DNA of 64,000 nucleotides from RUG420 sp045642465. GTDB lineage: Bacteria; Bacillota; Clostridia; Oscillospirales; Acutalibacteraceae. The stretch is taken from contig JAZUIY010000015.1 of assembly GCA_045642465.1 (NCBI GenBank), positions 310,001 through 374,000 on the forward strand. Reading direction: 5' to 3'. Below, in pieces: positions 24,701-32,216 of this stretch. The notes under the pieces were generated by a model. The model was not told the origin of the DNA, did not search any database, and saw only the letters and a list, made by a program, of their open reading frames with translations. A program made the translations under genes and the position numbers. Within the stretch, counting starts at the first letter, position 1. The number at the start of each line of letters is the position of its first letter.

Positions 24701-25909
24701 ATGTGTGATACTATTGGCTTCGTAGAAAATGGACGTTCTGTTTTTGGGAAAAACTCGGACCGCAGTCCCAATGAACCGCAAATTTTAGAATTTTTCCCTG
24801 CCATGCACCACGAGGAACCGGATATAGAGGCTACTTATATTACGGTGCCACAGGTAGCAGAAACCCATGCTGTGTTGCTGTCCCGGCCAACCTGGCTTTG
24901 GGGCGCTGAAATCGGCGTAAATGACTGCGGCGTTTGCATTGGTAACGAAGCAGTTTGGACCTTGGGTAAGTATAACGATACCGGTCTTACCGGTATGGAT
25001 ATGCTGCGTATTGCCCTGGAACGGTCCTGTACTGCATACGAAGCAAAAGATATCCTCATTAACCTGCTTGAAAACTACGGTCAGGGCGGTAACTGTGGCT
25101 TTGACCACAAGTTCTTTTACGACAATTCTTTCCTGATTCAGGATAAAAACACCATTTTGGTACTGGAAACAGCAGATAAGAAATGGGTTTGGAAAGAATG
25201 CAAAAAGACCTCTATTAGTAACCGTTTACAGATTGCGAATAATGGTGACTGTTACAGCACTGGAAAAACCAGCAATTTCCGTCAGATTCATTCTGACCCA
25301 ATTTATAATATTGCCTCCGGTTCTGCAGCCAGACGTCAGGTGACATTCCAGTGCGTGAAAACCGCAGAAAAGCCGGAAGATCTGGTGGCAGCGTTATCCC
25401 GTCATGATGAAAACGTGGAAAACCCATTTGCTCAGGGAACGGTTTCTTCCGTTTGTATGCACTTTGGTGGATTGGTAGGGGACCACACCACCTCCAGCAT
25501 GATTGTGGATCAGCATGATGACAAAATTGTAGTTTGGGGTACCGGTAGTTCCTGCCCATGTGTTTCCCTCTTTAAGCCTTGGCTGTTTGGAACCGACATG
25601 ACGGCTCCATTCTTCTCCTACAAAGACGAAGAAGACGCTTTGAAGTACTGGAAGGATATGGAACTCTTCCATAGAGGACTCCTTGGCAGAACGGTTCCTA
25701 ACGAATTCTACGAGGAACAGAACAGTATTCAGCAGAGTTGGTTTGACATTGCAGAAACCTTGGACAAAGACTCTTTTGCAGAATTCTCTGCTGCCTGCCG
25801 TGACCAGGAACTTCGCTTTTACCACAAGTGGAAACAGTACGAGTTCCCGAAAACGGGGTATAGCAAAACCTTCTTCAACAATTGGCAGAAGAAGAATATG
25901 GCATTTTAA
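24701..25909 (+). CDS. Secernin / C69-family N-terminal nucleophile hydrolase
   Basis: 402-aa protein of the Ntn-hydrolase superfamily. The sequence begins MCDTIGFV, so removal of Met exposes Cys2 as nucleophile; FGKNSDRSPNEPQ, a hallmark of secernins and C69 dipeptidases, follows. The body has LTGMDMLRIALERS and GTGSSCPCVSLFKPW. Its RBS GGGGGAGGA lies in the end of the FAD gene, 2 bases separate stop and start, so translation is coupled. Likely cleaves a peptide or amide bond; substrate unknown. The operon ends at a bidirectional terminator. Confidence 0.85.
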   Translation: MCDTIGFVENGRSVFGKNSDRSPNEPQILEFFPAMHHEEPDIEATYITVPQVAETHAVLLSRPTWLWGAEIGVNDCGVCIGNEAVWTLGKYNDTGLTGMDMLRIALERSCTAYEAKDILINLLENYGQGGNCGFDHKFFYDNSFLIQDKNTILVLETADKKWVWKECKKTSISNRLQIANNGDCYSTGKTSNFRQIHSDPIYNIASGSAARRQVTFQCVKTAEKPEDLVAALSRHDENVENPFAQGTVSSVCMHFGGLVGDHTTSSMIVDQHDDKIVVWGTGSSCPCVSLFKPWLFGTDMTAPFFSYKDEEDALKYWKDMELFHRGLLGRTVPNEFYEEQNSIQQSWFDIAETLDKDSFAEFSAACRDQELRFYHKWKQYEFPKTGYSKTFFNNWQKKNMAF

Positions 25910-25916
25910 AACAAAA

Positions 25917-25947
25917 GAAAAGACCAGCCTTTCGGCTGGTCTTTTTT
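25917..25947. terminator. Bidirectional terminator
   Basis: AAAAGACCAGCC-tttc-GGCTGGTCTTTT with A and T runs; serves secernin (plus) and the GtrA pair (minus). Confidence 0.9.
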
Positions 25948-26494
25948 ATTGTTCGTCTGCTGCTTCTTTGGCAGCTTCTTTTTCTTGATTCTTTTTGGCA
26001 ACGTCGTTGGTGTCGATGGTTTTGCCAAATACGAAGAACCGCTGATACAGGAATTCGGTAATACCGTTAATGAGTACGGTACCAACCTGTACAATGGCGG
26101 CTACCATAGTGGTTTCACCAAGGGTGGTATCCCGAAGGATGGTTGGCCAGAAGTCGGCCATGACCAAAGCGTCAACCCACCAGTCGGACAGCGGGGTGAA
26201 TACCAGGTAGTAAAGGAATACCTTGAACATGGCTACCGGTACATTGTTGGCAGACTTAAAGGTGTATCTACGGTTAAAGGTGAAGTTCCAAATAACCGAT
26301 AAAATAAGACCGAGTAAGTAGCAGGTGTGGTATTTTTCGTCTCCAATTAAGATGGTGTTATTGAAGATCCAGGTGGAGATTACTTGAACCAGTCCTGCGG
26401 AAGCCGCAATAATAAAATACTTTATGGTTCGGAATAATTCGGTGTGTTTCTTTTTTGGTTTTAAGGTTTCAGATGGAACCTGTTCCTTTGCCAT
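25946..26494 (-). CDS. GtrA-family membrane protein (downstream copy)
   Basis: 182-aa protein with four predicted helices of the GtrA family (PF04138), which flips or supports flipping of lipid-linked sugars for envelope glycosylation. The signature SVIWNFTFNRRYTFKSANNVP lies after TM2. A Lys-rich cytoplasmic start and a Lys/Glu tail flank the core. RBS AAGGGGGAA. The last ~25 residues, KTIDTNDVAKKNQEKEAA, nearly repeat the tail of the upstream gene, showing tandem duplication. No glycosyltransferase is adjacent. The long loop between TM3 and TM4 (DALVMADFWPTILRD) distinguishes this copy. Confidence 0.88.
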   Translation of the reverse strand: MAKEQVPSETLKPKKKHTELFRTIKYFIIAASAGLVQVISTWIFNNTILIGDEKYHTCYLLGLILSVIWNFTFNRRYTFKSANNVPVAMFKVFLYYLVFTPLSDWWVDALVMADFWPTILRDTTLGETTMVAAIVQVGTVLINGITEFLYQRFFVFGKTIDTNDVAKKNQEKEAAKEAADEQ

Positions 26495-26515
26495 AGAAAA
26501 TTCCCCCTTAGAATT

Positions 26516-26995
26516 CTATTCGGCAGATTCTTTGTCTTTGTCCTTTTGTGCCACGTCGTTGGTATCAATACTCTTGCGGAAAACCACAAAGCGCTGCCAC
26601 AGATATTCTAAGATAATATTTTGAAGCATGTTGATGCCAAGAATTAAAATGTTATATTTAACCAGCGGTTCTAAGACCTTTGCTAACCAAATGGTATATG
26701 GTGCAAACGGAACATAGAAGAGCAGGGCCAAGGCCATGGCTTTTGGTACGTTGCTGGCAGATTTGAAGGTGAATTTCCGGTTAAAGGTAAAGTTCCAAAT
26801 AACGGAACATACCAGTGCAATGGCATAACAAATGTAGTAATGCTCATTGGTTTTGTTGACGGTTAAATCTAAAACCGTACTTACAATAGTTTCAATAATG
26901 CCTGCGGAGCAAGAGAACAAGATGAATTTCAGAAGGCGAATGCGTTCCTTTTTCTTCTTGGCTTTGGCTTCAGCAGTAAGCTGGGTTTTACTCAT
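26516..26995 (-). CDS. GtrA-family membrane protein (upstream copy)
   Basis: 159-aa GtrA protein, four helices, signature SVIWNFTFNRKFTFKSASNVP. ATG at 26995 follows GAGGGAA. It is 21 bases upstream of a second GtrA gene and shares with it the core signature and the C-terminal SIDTNDVAQKDKDKESAE-like tail. Two such proteins side by side could form a heterodimer, as in small multidrug-resistance pairs of similar topology; this is inference. Confidence 0.88.
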   Translation of the reverse strand: MSKTQLTAEAKAKKKKERIRLLKFILFSCSAGIIETIVSTVLDLTVNKTNEHYYICYAIALVCSVIWNFTFNRKFTFKSASNVPKAMALALLFYVPFAPYTIWLAKVLEPLVKYNILILGINMLQNIILEYLWQRFVVFRKSIDTNDVAQKDKDKESAE

Positions 26996-27039
26996 AATTC
27001 CCTCCTGAGGTGAGTATTTTTGCCGTTTGTACTGTTTTC

Positions 27040-27068
27040 AGTGTAGCACTTAAAAGGGGAAATAACAA
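27040..27068 (-). promoter_or_regulatory. Promoter of the GtrA pair
   Basis: Minus strand: -35 TTGTTA (27068-27063), 17-bp spacer, -10 TACACT (27045-27040), 45 bases before the start. Confidence 0.6.
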
Positions 27069-27124
27069 TTTGCTAATCTTCTCTTTTGCATGAAAAAATT
27101 ACGAAGTTGTAACCGGTCGTTATC

Positions 27125-27153
27125 TTGTAAATGACCTGGGATTTTGCTATCCT
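27125..27153 (+). promoter_or_regulatory. Promoter of the DUF1846 gene
   Basis: -35 TTGTAA (27125-27130), 17-bp spacer, -10 TATCCT (27148-27153). The ATG at 27186 follows AGGAATAGGGGG. Confidence 0.5.
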
Positions 27154-27185
27154 ATACTAGTATTTTTAGGAATAGGGGGTTCCTT

Positions 27186-28670
27186 ATGCAAATCGGTTTC
27201 GACAACCAAAAATATCTTTCTATGCAGTCCCAGCACATCAAGGAACGCATCAGCCAGTTTGACAACAAACTTTACTTAGAGTTTGGCGGAAAACTGTTTG
27301 ATGATTACCATGCATCCCGCGTGCTGCCGGGCTTTGAACCTGACTCTAAATTGCAGATGTTACTGCAACTGAAAGATCAGGCGGAAATAGTGGTTGTCAT
27401 TAGTGCAGAAGACATTGAACAGAATAAAGTAAGAGGAGACTATGGCATTACTTATGACGTAGATGTTCTCCGACTCATTGACGCCTTCCAGGAAAGAGAC
27501 CTCTTTGTGGGAAGCGTTTGCCTGACCAAATATACCGGACAGCCGTCCGCCACTGCCTTCTGTAAGAAACTGGAATCCCTTGGCATTAAATCTTATAAAC
27601 ATTACCTTATTCCTGGTTATCCAAACGATGTTGCCCGTATTGTATCTGATGAAGGATACGGTCAAAACGAATATATTGAAACCGAACGCCCATTAATTGT
27701 GGTAACCGCACCGGGTCCTGGCAGCGGAAAAATGGCTGTCTGCCTGTCTCAGCTTTACCACGAATATAAGCGTGGCGTAAAAGCCGGTTATGCAAAGTTT
27801 GAAACCTTCCCAATTTGGAACCTGCCGTTGACCCATCCGGTGAACCTGGCTTATGAAGCTGCCACCGCAGATTTAAACGACGTTAACATGATTGACCCGT
27901 TCCACTTGGAAGCTTACGGTGAAACCACGGTCAACTATAACCGAGACGTAGAAATCTTCCCTGTAGTAAAGTCCATGTTTGAACTCATTGCAGGAGAAAG
28001 CATTTACCAGTCCCCAACTGACATGGGCGTAAACATGGCAGGCAACTGCATTTCCAATGATGACGTTTGTTGCACTGCTTCCAAGCAGGAAATTATCCGC
28101 AGATATTTCAAAGCCCGCTGCGAAGAACGCATTACCGGTTCTTCCAAGAGTGACATTTATAAACTGGAACTCTTAATGAACAAAGCAGGTATTACGCCAG
28201 ACTATAGAGACTGCGTAAAAGCTGCTTTGAAAAAAGAAGAAGAAACCGGCAAGCCGGCGGTTTCCATTGATCTTCAGGACGGCAAAGTTGTGGTTGGCCG
28301 CACCGGTGAACTGCTGGGTGCCTCTTCCTCTGCCATTCTGAATGCGCTGAAGGTGTTGGCAGGCATTGACCATGAAATTGACTTGGTTTCTGCCGAATCC
28401 ATTGCCCCTATTCAGAAACTGAAAACCGCTTATTTGGGTGGCAAAAACCCGCGTTTGCATACGGATGAAATCTTAATCGCCCTGTCTTCTTCTGCTGCAA
28501 CAGATGCTTTGGCTGCCAAAGCGCTGGAACAATTGCCGAAGTTGAAGAACATGGACGCACATTCTACTGTTATTCTGTCTGACGTAGACAAAAACACCTT
28601 TGCAAAGCTGGGCGTCCAGATGACCAGTGAACCAAAGTACGAACGGGAAGAATTGCTGTACCATAAATAA
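27186..28670 (+). CDS. DUF1846 family protein
   Basis: 494-aa cytosolic protein of the DUF1846 family, widespread in Clostridia and Lactobacillales. The characteristic start MQIGFDNQKYLSMQSQHIKER is present, followed by LYLEFGGKLFDDYHASRVLPGF and the nucleotide-type loop VTAPGPGSGKMAVCLSQ around residue 180. Structures in this family show a P-loop-like fold, but the reaction is not established. Start chosen for the ribosome site and the conserved N-terminus; the frame extends upstream without one. Monocistronic, divergent from the GtrA pair. Confidence 0.92.
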   Translation: MQIGFDNQKYLSMQSQHIKERISQFDNKLYLEFGGKLFDDYHASRVLPGFEPDSKLQMLLQLKDQAEIVVVISAEDIEQNKVRGDYGITYDVDVLRLIDAFQERDLFVGSVCLTKYTGQPSATAFCKKLESLGIKSYKHYLIPGYPNDVARIVSDEGYGQNEYIETERPLIVVTAPGPGSGKMAVCLSQLYHEYKRGVKAGYAKFETFPIWNLPLTHPVNLAYEAATADLNDVNMIDPFHLEAYGETTVNYNRDVEIFPVVKSMFELIAGESIYQSPTDMGVNMAGNCISNDDVCCTASKQEIIRRYFKARCEERITGSSKSDIYKLELLMNKAGITPDYRDCVKAALKKEEETGKPAVSIDLQDGKVVVGRTGELLGASSSAILNALKVLAGIDHEIDLVSAESIAPIQKLKTAYLGGKNPRLHTDEILIALSSSAATDALAAKALEQLPKLKNMDAHSTVILSDVDKNTFAKLGVQMTSEPKYEREELLYHK

Positions 28671-28721
28671 GCACGCCCTCATGTAACGGTTTGGTTGCTT
28701 GCAGAAAGCAACATTCTGTAT

Positions 28722-28854
28722 TAGAATGAGGACACAGAAAACTGCATAAAAAGGTAGCCACTACCGACGGAATGGGGTGCAAATCCCCGCGAGAAGGTCA
28801 CTGTGAAGCCCTTTTGGGATAAGTCAGATACGCCGGGTTACCTGTAACATTCTG
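28722..28854 (+). promoter_or_regulatory. Cobalamin riboswitch, copy 1
   Basis: Core blocks match the cobalamin aptamer: ACGGAATGGGGTGCAAATCC, CCGCGAGAAGGTCACTGTGA, AAGCC and AAGTCAGATACGCCGGG. AGAATG (28723-28728) can close with CATTCT (28848-28853). A promoter-like pair TTGCAG (28699-28704) and TAGAAT (28722-28727), 17 bp apart, overlaps the closing arm, so either the arm or this promoter is wrong. It controls the YezD-like gene and probably the two transcobalamin-like genes. Confidence 0.9.
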
Positions 28855-28885
28855 CCATTTCCGGAAGTTATTTTACTGATGAAAC

Positions 28886-28919
28886 ACATCGGTCATCTTT
28901 TGGGTGGCCGGTGTTTTTT
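28886..28919 (+). terminator. Terminator of cobalamin riboswitch 1
   Basis: ACATCGGTCA-N9-TGGCCGGTGT with one or two G-U pairs, then TTTTT. It sits 30 bases after the aptamer, and the RBS of the small gene follows directly. Confidence 0.85.
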
Positions 28920-28937
28920 GTATTTAAGGAGCAAATT

Positions 28938-29093
28938 GTGGAAGAAAAATTGCTAGACATTCAAGTAACTCCAAGGGAAAAGGAAATTCTGGATTATGTC
29001 CGGGACTTGGAATATGGAGAGGTAACCGTTTTCGTGCAAAACGGAAAGCCAATCCGCTTGGAAGAAATTAAAAAGAGCGTACAGCTCAAATAA
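28938..29093 (+). CDS. YezD-like small protein (DUF2292)
   Basis: 51-aa protein starting with GTG at 28938; RBS AAGGAG is 6 bases upstream. The pattern LDYVRDLEYGEVTVFVQNGKPIRLEEIKKSVQLK matches DUF2292/YezD proteins of similar size, which are linked to sulfur or cobalt metabolism in other Firmicutes (family knowledge, function unproved). It is the first gene behind a cobalamin riboswitch, so it is expected to be made when cobalamin is scarce. A long hairpin separates it from the next gene. Confidence 0.75.
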   Translation: MEEKLLDIQVTPREKEILDYVRDLEYGEVTVFVQNGKPIRLEEIKKSVQLK

Positions 29094-29112
29094 GAAGGAC
29101 TTTACGGAAAAA

Positions 29113-29166
29113 CCGAGGGCCAGCAAAGAACGTCTAGAAGGGCGTGCTTTGCCGACCCTCGTTTTA
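29113..29166 (+). terminator. Long hairpin with T-run after the YezD-like gene
   Basis: CGAGGG...CAAAG pairs with CTTTG...CCCTCG around a 19-base centre that contains a smaller ACG/CGT step, followed by TTTTA. It could fully or partly end transcription before the 704-aa gene, for which no separate promoter was found. Confidence 0.75.
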
Positions 29167-29192
29167 TTTACCTTTTTGGGGAGGAGAAATTT

Positions 29193-31307
29193 GTGAAAAA
29201 CAAAAATCGCCTTTTGCTGAAATTGGTATGCTTTGTTATGACACTCAGTCTGGTACTGGGTTTAATGCAGGTTACCATTTTTGCGAAAGATAATCATGAC
29301 AATCAAGTTTTGGTAAAGGTTGAAAATACCACCTATACCAAAGAAGCAGGAGCCCCTTGGGATGGCGTCCTGGTAGAAAAATGGGTAGACTTGAATGCTT
29401 CGTCAACCATTATGTCTTGCCTTATTGATGCTCTAGAGCAGGAAAACCAGTCATATGGATTTAACGACTGGGCTGGTCTTGCTTCTGTAGGAGGTTTGTC
29501 AGAATATGCTGGCGGAGATCAATCCTGCTGGATGTTCTTGCTAAACGATTGGGGCATTGACGTGGGAGCTGACCAATTCACAGTTGAACATGGGTTGGCT
29601 GAAGGTGACGAGATTGCAGTAGAGTACTCCCTTAATTGGGGCGTGGATCTTGGCTTAGACTGGAATAGCACCAGCATGAAATTGCAGAGCTTATCCATGA
29701 ATAGCGGGTCTCTTGAACCGGCTTTTTCTCCGGATGTAAATGCTTATACCCTGACCTTGGAAGAGGAAACTGCTGATTTGGTAGTCACTCCTCATGCAGA
29801 AAATAAAAACAATAAGGTACACCTGTATTTGGGTGAAACCGAATTTGGCCGAAATGAAACCGTTGCTGTTAAGGATGGAGATACCCTTACGATTGAAGTG
29901 GTAAACCCATATGACGATACCAACAAACTGGTTTACACCGTTTCCGTTAAGGGAACTCCAAAGGAAGAACCAAGTGAACCGGCTGAAGAGCCAAGTGAAC
30001 CGGCTGAAGAACCAACTGAACCGGCTGAAGAGCCAAGTGAACCGGCTGAAGAGCCAAGTGAACCGGCTGAAGAACCTAGTGAACCGGCTGAAGAACCAAC
30101 TGAACCAGCAGAACCAGCTAAGGATTTGTCTTGGAATGATATTTATAAGGACACCGGTAAATACTTAATTGACTCTGTTCCATCTCCGGCAATTGGCGCT
30201 ATGAGCGGGGACTGGACTGTTCTTGGTCTGGCTAGAGCCGGTGTGGATGTTCCACTGAATTATTACAGCAGTTATATTCAGTCTGTGGAAAAAACAGTAG
30301 CAGAAAAAGCCAATGCACAAGGCCAAATTTCTGCAAATAAAGCTACCGAAAATGCTCGCACTGTTTTGACCTTGACTGCTCTTGGGGAAGATCCAAGCAA
30401 TGTGAATGGAACCAATTTGCTGCTTGGCCTTAGCGACATGAATTACCTGAAAAAGCAGGGTCTCATGGGTCCAACTTGGGCACTCATTGCCTTTGATTCT
30501 ATGAATTACGCTATTCCTACCACCTATGCCGGTGGTGAACAGGCAACAAGAGATGGCATTATTACTTATCTTTTAGGTCAGCAGCTGCCAGACGGCGGAT
30601 GGGGCTTAACCGGTACATCTGACCCTGATGTTACCGCAATGGTAATTCAGGCATTGGCACCTTATTGCGACAGTAATGCAGATGTGAAATCTGCAGTAGG
30701 CCGTGGACTTTCCTGCTTGTCTTCTATGCAGAATAAGAACGGTGACTTTGGCACTTCCGAAAGTGATGCGCAGGTAGTAGTTGCTCTTTCTACCTTGGGT
30801 ATTGACGCAGATACCGATGCCCGTTTTGTAAAGAATGGCATCAGCGTATGGGATGCAATGCTGTCTTATTACATTCCAAACAGCGGCTTCCGTCATACTT
30901 CTGATGGTACTGTAAACGCTGTAGCTACAGATCAGGCCTATTATGCAATGGTTTCTTACTACAGAAATCAGCATAACCAAAAGGCGCTGTATGACATGGG
31001 CGATGCAGCTAAGACCAAAGGAAAAGAATCCAAAGATGTCGTTTCTGATCCTGATAGAATCAATAACGAAGGCACAGGAACTGGCACCGGAAACGGTACT
31101 GGAACTGGAAATGGTACCGGAACCGGGAATGGAACCGGAACCGCAGCCCCTGTTGCCAAGGATGCAAAGGATACCAAAACAACCACAACAACCAAGAGCA
31201 GTGCAAAAACTGCAGATGAAAACATGGTTGTAACCTGGGCTGTTGTTTTGTCCGCTTCTTTCCTGGGCGGCGTTGTTGTATATAAAAAAGGACGCGAAGA
31301 AGCATGA
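29193..31307 (+). CDS. Wall-anchored transcobalamin-like corrinoid-binding protein
   Basis: 704-aa surface protein. Signal peptide 1-31; DUF4430 (transcobalamin C-terminal-like beta domain) about 60-155 with WAGLASVGGLSEYAGGDQSC and WMFLLNDW; cadherin-like beta-sandwich about 165-255 (LSMNSGSLEPAFSPDVNAYT); seven tandem EEPSEPA linker units 258-306; an alpha/alpha barrel of the transcobalamin/prenyltransferase type about 310-615 with QLPDGGWG and MQNKNGDFG repeats; Gly-Thr-Asn repeats 627-650; then SAKTADE, a hydrophobic helix and KKGREEA, resembling a sortase anchor without a perfect LPXTG. GTG start, RBS GGGGAGG. Both halves of animal transcobalamin are present but in reversed order. Riboswitch control and the ECF importer downstream support corrinoid capture. 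Binding itself is inferred. Confidence 0.8.
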   Translation: MKNKNRLLLKLVCFVMTLSLVLGLMQVTIFAKDNHDNQVLVKVENTTYTKEAGAPWDGVLVEKWVDLNASSTIMSCLIDALEQENQSYGFNDWAGLASVGGLSEYAGGDQSCWMFLLNDWGIDVGADQFTVEHGLAEGDEIAVEYSLNWGVDLGLDWNSTSMKLQSLSMNSGSLEPAFSPDVNAYTLTLEEETADLVVTPHAENKNNKVHLYLGETEFGRNETVAVKDGDTLTIEVVNPYDDTNKLVYTVSVKGTPKEEPSEPAEEPSEPAEEPTEPAEEPSEPAEEPSEPAEEPSEPAEEPTEPAEPAKDLSWNDIYKDTGKYLIDSVPSPAIGAMSGDWTVLGLARAGVDVPLNYYSSYIQSVEKTVAEKANAQGQISANKATENARTVLTLTALGEDPSNVNGTNLLLGLSDMNYLKKQGLMGPTWALIAFDSMNYAIPTTYAGGEQATRDGIITYLLGQQLPDGGWGLTGTSDPDVTAMVIQALAPYCDSNADVKSAVGRGLSCLSSMQNKNGDFGTSESDAQVVVALSTLGIDADTDARFVKNGISVWDAMLSYYIPNSGFRHTSDGTVNAVATDQAYYAMVSYYRNQHNQKALYDMGDAAKTKGKESKDVVSDPDRINNEGTGTGTGNGTGTGNGTGTGNGTGTAAPVAKDAKDTKTTTTTKSSAKTADENMVVTWAVVLSASFLGGVVVYKKGREEA
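29964..30110 (+). repeat. Seven tandem 21-bp units encoding EEPSEPA/EEPTEPA
   Basis: In-frame 21-bp repeat, units differ only at silent positions and Ser/Thr. It encodes an acidic, proline-rich, extended spacer between the beta-rich N-terminal domains and the alpha barrel. Unit number is likely variable between strains. Confidence 0.92.
31071..31142 (+). repeat. Gly-Thr-Asn repeat (18-bp units)
   Basis: In-frame GTGTGN units, about four copies, near the C-terminus of the surface protein. Probably a flexible wall-spanning stalk. Confidence 0.85.
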
Positions 31308-31993
31308 ATAACCTAACGAAGAAACTACTTAGCATCCTTTTACTCTTAGCCGTATGCTGCTCCTTCTTCTGCACTGGGTGCGGAAAGAATTTGGAGTCTG
31401 AGAAAAAAGATTTACACTTTGAAAAGTATGCTTCTCAGCAGTTTGATTTGCAAAAAGATGTAGCGCAACCGAACGGCGGTGAAAGCGTTAGCGAAACGGC
31501 AGCAAATGAGCCGGGTGCACCGGATGCGGAAGCAGCAACACCGGCTTCCGGACAAGAACAGAAAGAGGAGGCACAGGCTGCCAAAACACCAACCTGTACC
31601 ATTTCCATTTCTTGTGCCACCGTGAACAAGAACCTGTCAAAGTGTGACCCAGCCAAACGGAATATTGTTCCATCAGACGGCTGGATTTTGAAGCCACGTC
31701 AGGTGACGTTTTCTAAAGGAGAATCTGTTTTTGATGTACTCAAACGGGTTTGTAAGGAACAGGGAATTCCATTGGAGTTTACCAATTCTCCTTCTTATGG
31801 AGCCATTTATATTGAAGGTATTGCGAACCTGTATGAATTTGATGTAGGCGAATTGTCCGGCTGGATGTACAGCGTCAATGGCTGGTTCCCGAATTACGGT
31901 TGCAGTTCTTATGAACTCTCCGATGGAGATGTTATAAGGTGGCAGTACTCCTGTGACTTAGGCGAAGACATTGGCGGAAGCAACTACAATTGA
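31304..31993 (+). CDS. DUF4430 (transcobalamin-like) lipoprotein
   Basis: 229-aa lipoprotein. Signal peptide with lipobox FFCTG-C (Cys about 26), then an acidic Ala/Glu/Pro linker to about residue 90, then a single DUF4430 domain: FDVLKRVCKEQGIPLEFTNS, GIANLYEFDVGELSGWMYSVNG and DGDVIRWQYSCDLGEDIGG. This is the beta-domain fold of transcobalamin and intrinsic factor. It overlaps the previous stop by 4 bases (ATGA), so the two are coupled. A membrane-held partner that passes corrinoid from the wall protein to the ECF importer is a reasonable inference. Confidence 0.85.
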   Translation: MNNLTKKLLSILLLLAVCCSFFCTGCGKNLESEKKDLHFEKYASQQFDLQKDVAQPNGGESVSETAANEPGAPDAEAATPASGQEQKEEAQAAKTPTCTISISCATVNKNLSKCDPAKRNIVPSDGWILKPRQVTFSKGESVFDVLKRVCKEQGIPLEFTNSPSYGAIYIEGIANLYEFDVGELSGWMYSVNGWFPNYGCSSYELSDGDVIRWQYSCDLGEDIGGSNYN

Positions 31994-32012
31994 TTTTGTG
32001 TCCGGAATCGGA

Positions 32013-32137
32013 TAGAATGTTAGAAGAAATTTTTGGTAACCGGGAAACGGAATGGGGTGCAAATCCCCGCGAGAGGGTCACTGTGAAGCCTTTTAAAGGA
32101 TAAGTCAGATACGTTTGGTTACCTGTAACATTCTGCC
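32013..32137 (+). promoter_or_regulatory. Cobalamin riboswitch, copy 2
   Basis: Closing arms AGAATGTTA (32014-32022) and TAACATTCT are perfect; inner GGTAACC and GGTTACC also pair. The core ACGGAATGGGGTGCAAATCC, CCGCGAGAGGGTCACTGTGA, AAGCC and AAGTCAGATACG is nearly identical to copy 1. TTGATT (31990-31995) and TAGAAT (32013-32018) form a promoter-like pair 17 bp apart, again overlapping the closing arm. It controls the ECF transporter genes. Confidence 0.92.
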
Positions 32138-32168
32138 TCATCCGGAAGTTATACACTAGATTTATTCA

Positions 32169-32205
32169 AATCGGTCATCTTTCCAGAGGTGACCGATTTT
32201 TCTTT
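32169..32205 (+). terminator. Terminator of cobalamin riboswitch 2
   Basis: AAATCGGTCA-N12-TGACCGATTT followed by TTCTTTTT, immediately before the EcfT RBS GGAGG. Confidence 0.88.
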
Positions 32206-32216
32206 TTGGAGGAACT

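Noticed and set aside
29911..30168. Alternative-frame ORF rich in NRLK repeats
   Set aside because: Frame-shifted reading of the EEPSEPA tandem repeat within the surface protein.
30500..31000. Squalene-hopene cyclase or prenyltransferase enzyme
   Set aside because: The barrel repeats are present but the protein is secreted, wall-linked and fused to DUF4430, and no DXDD-type catalytic motif is seen.
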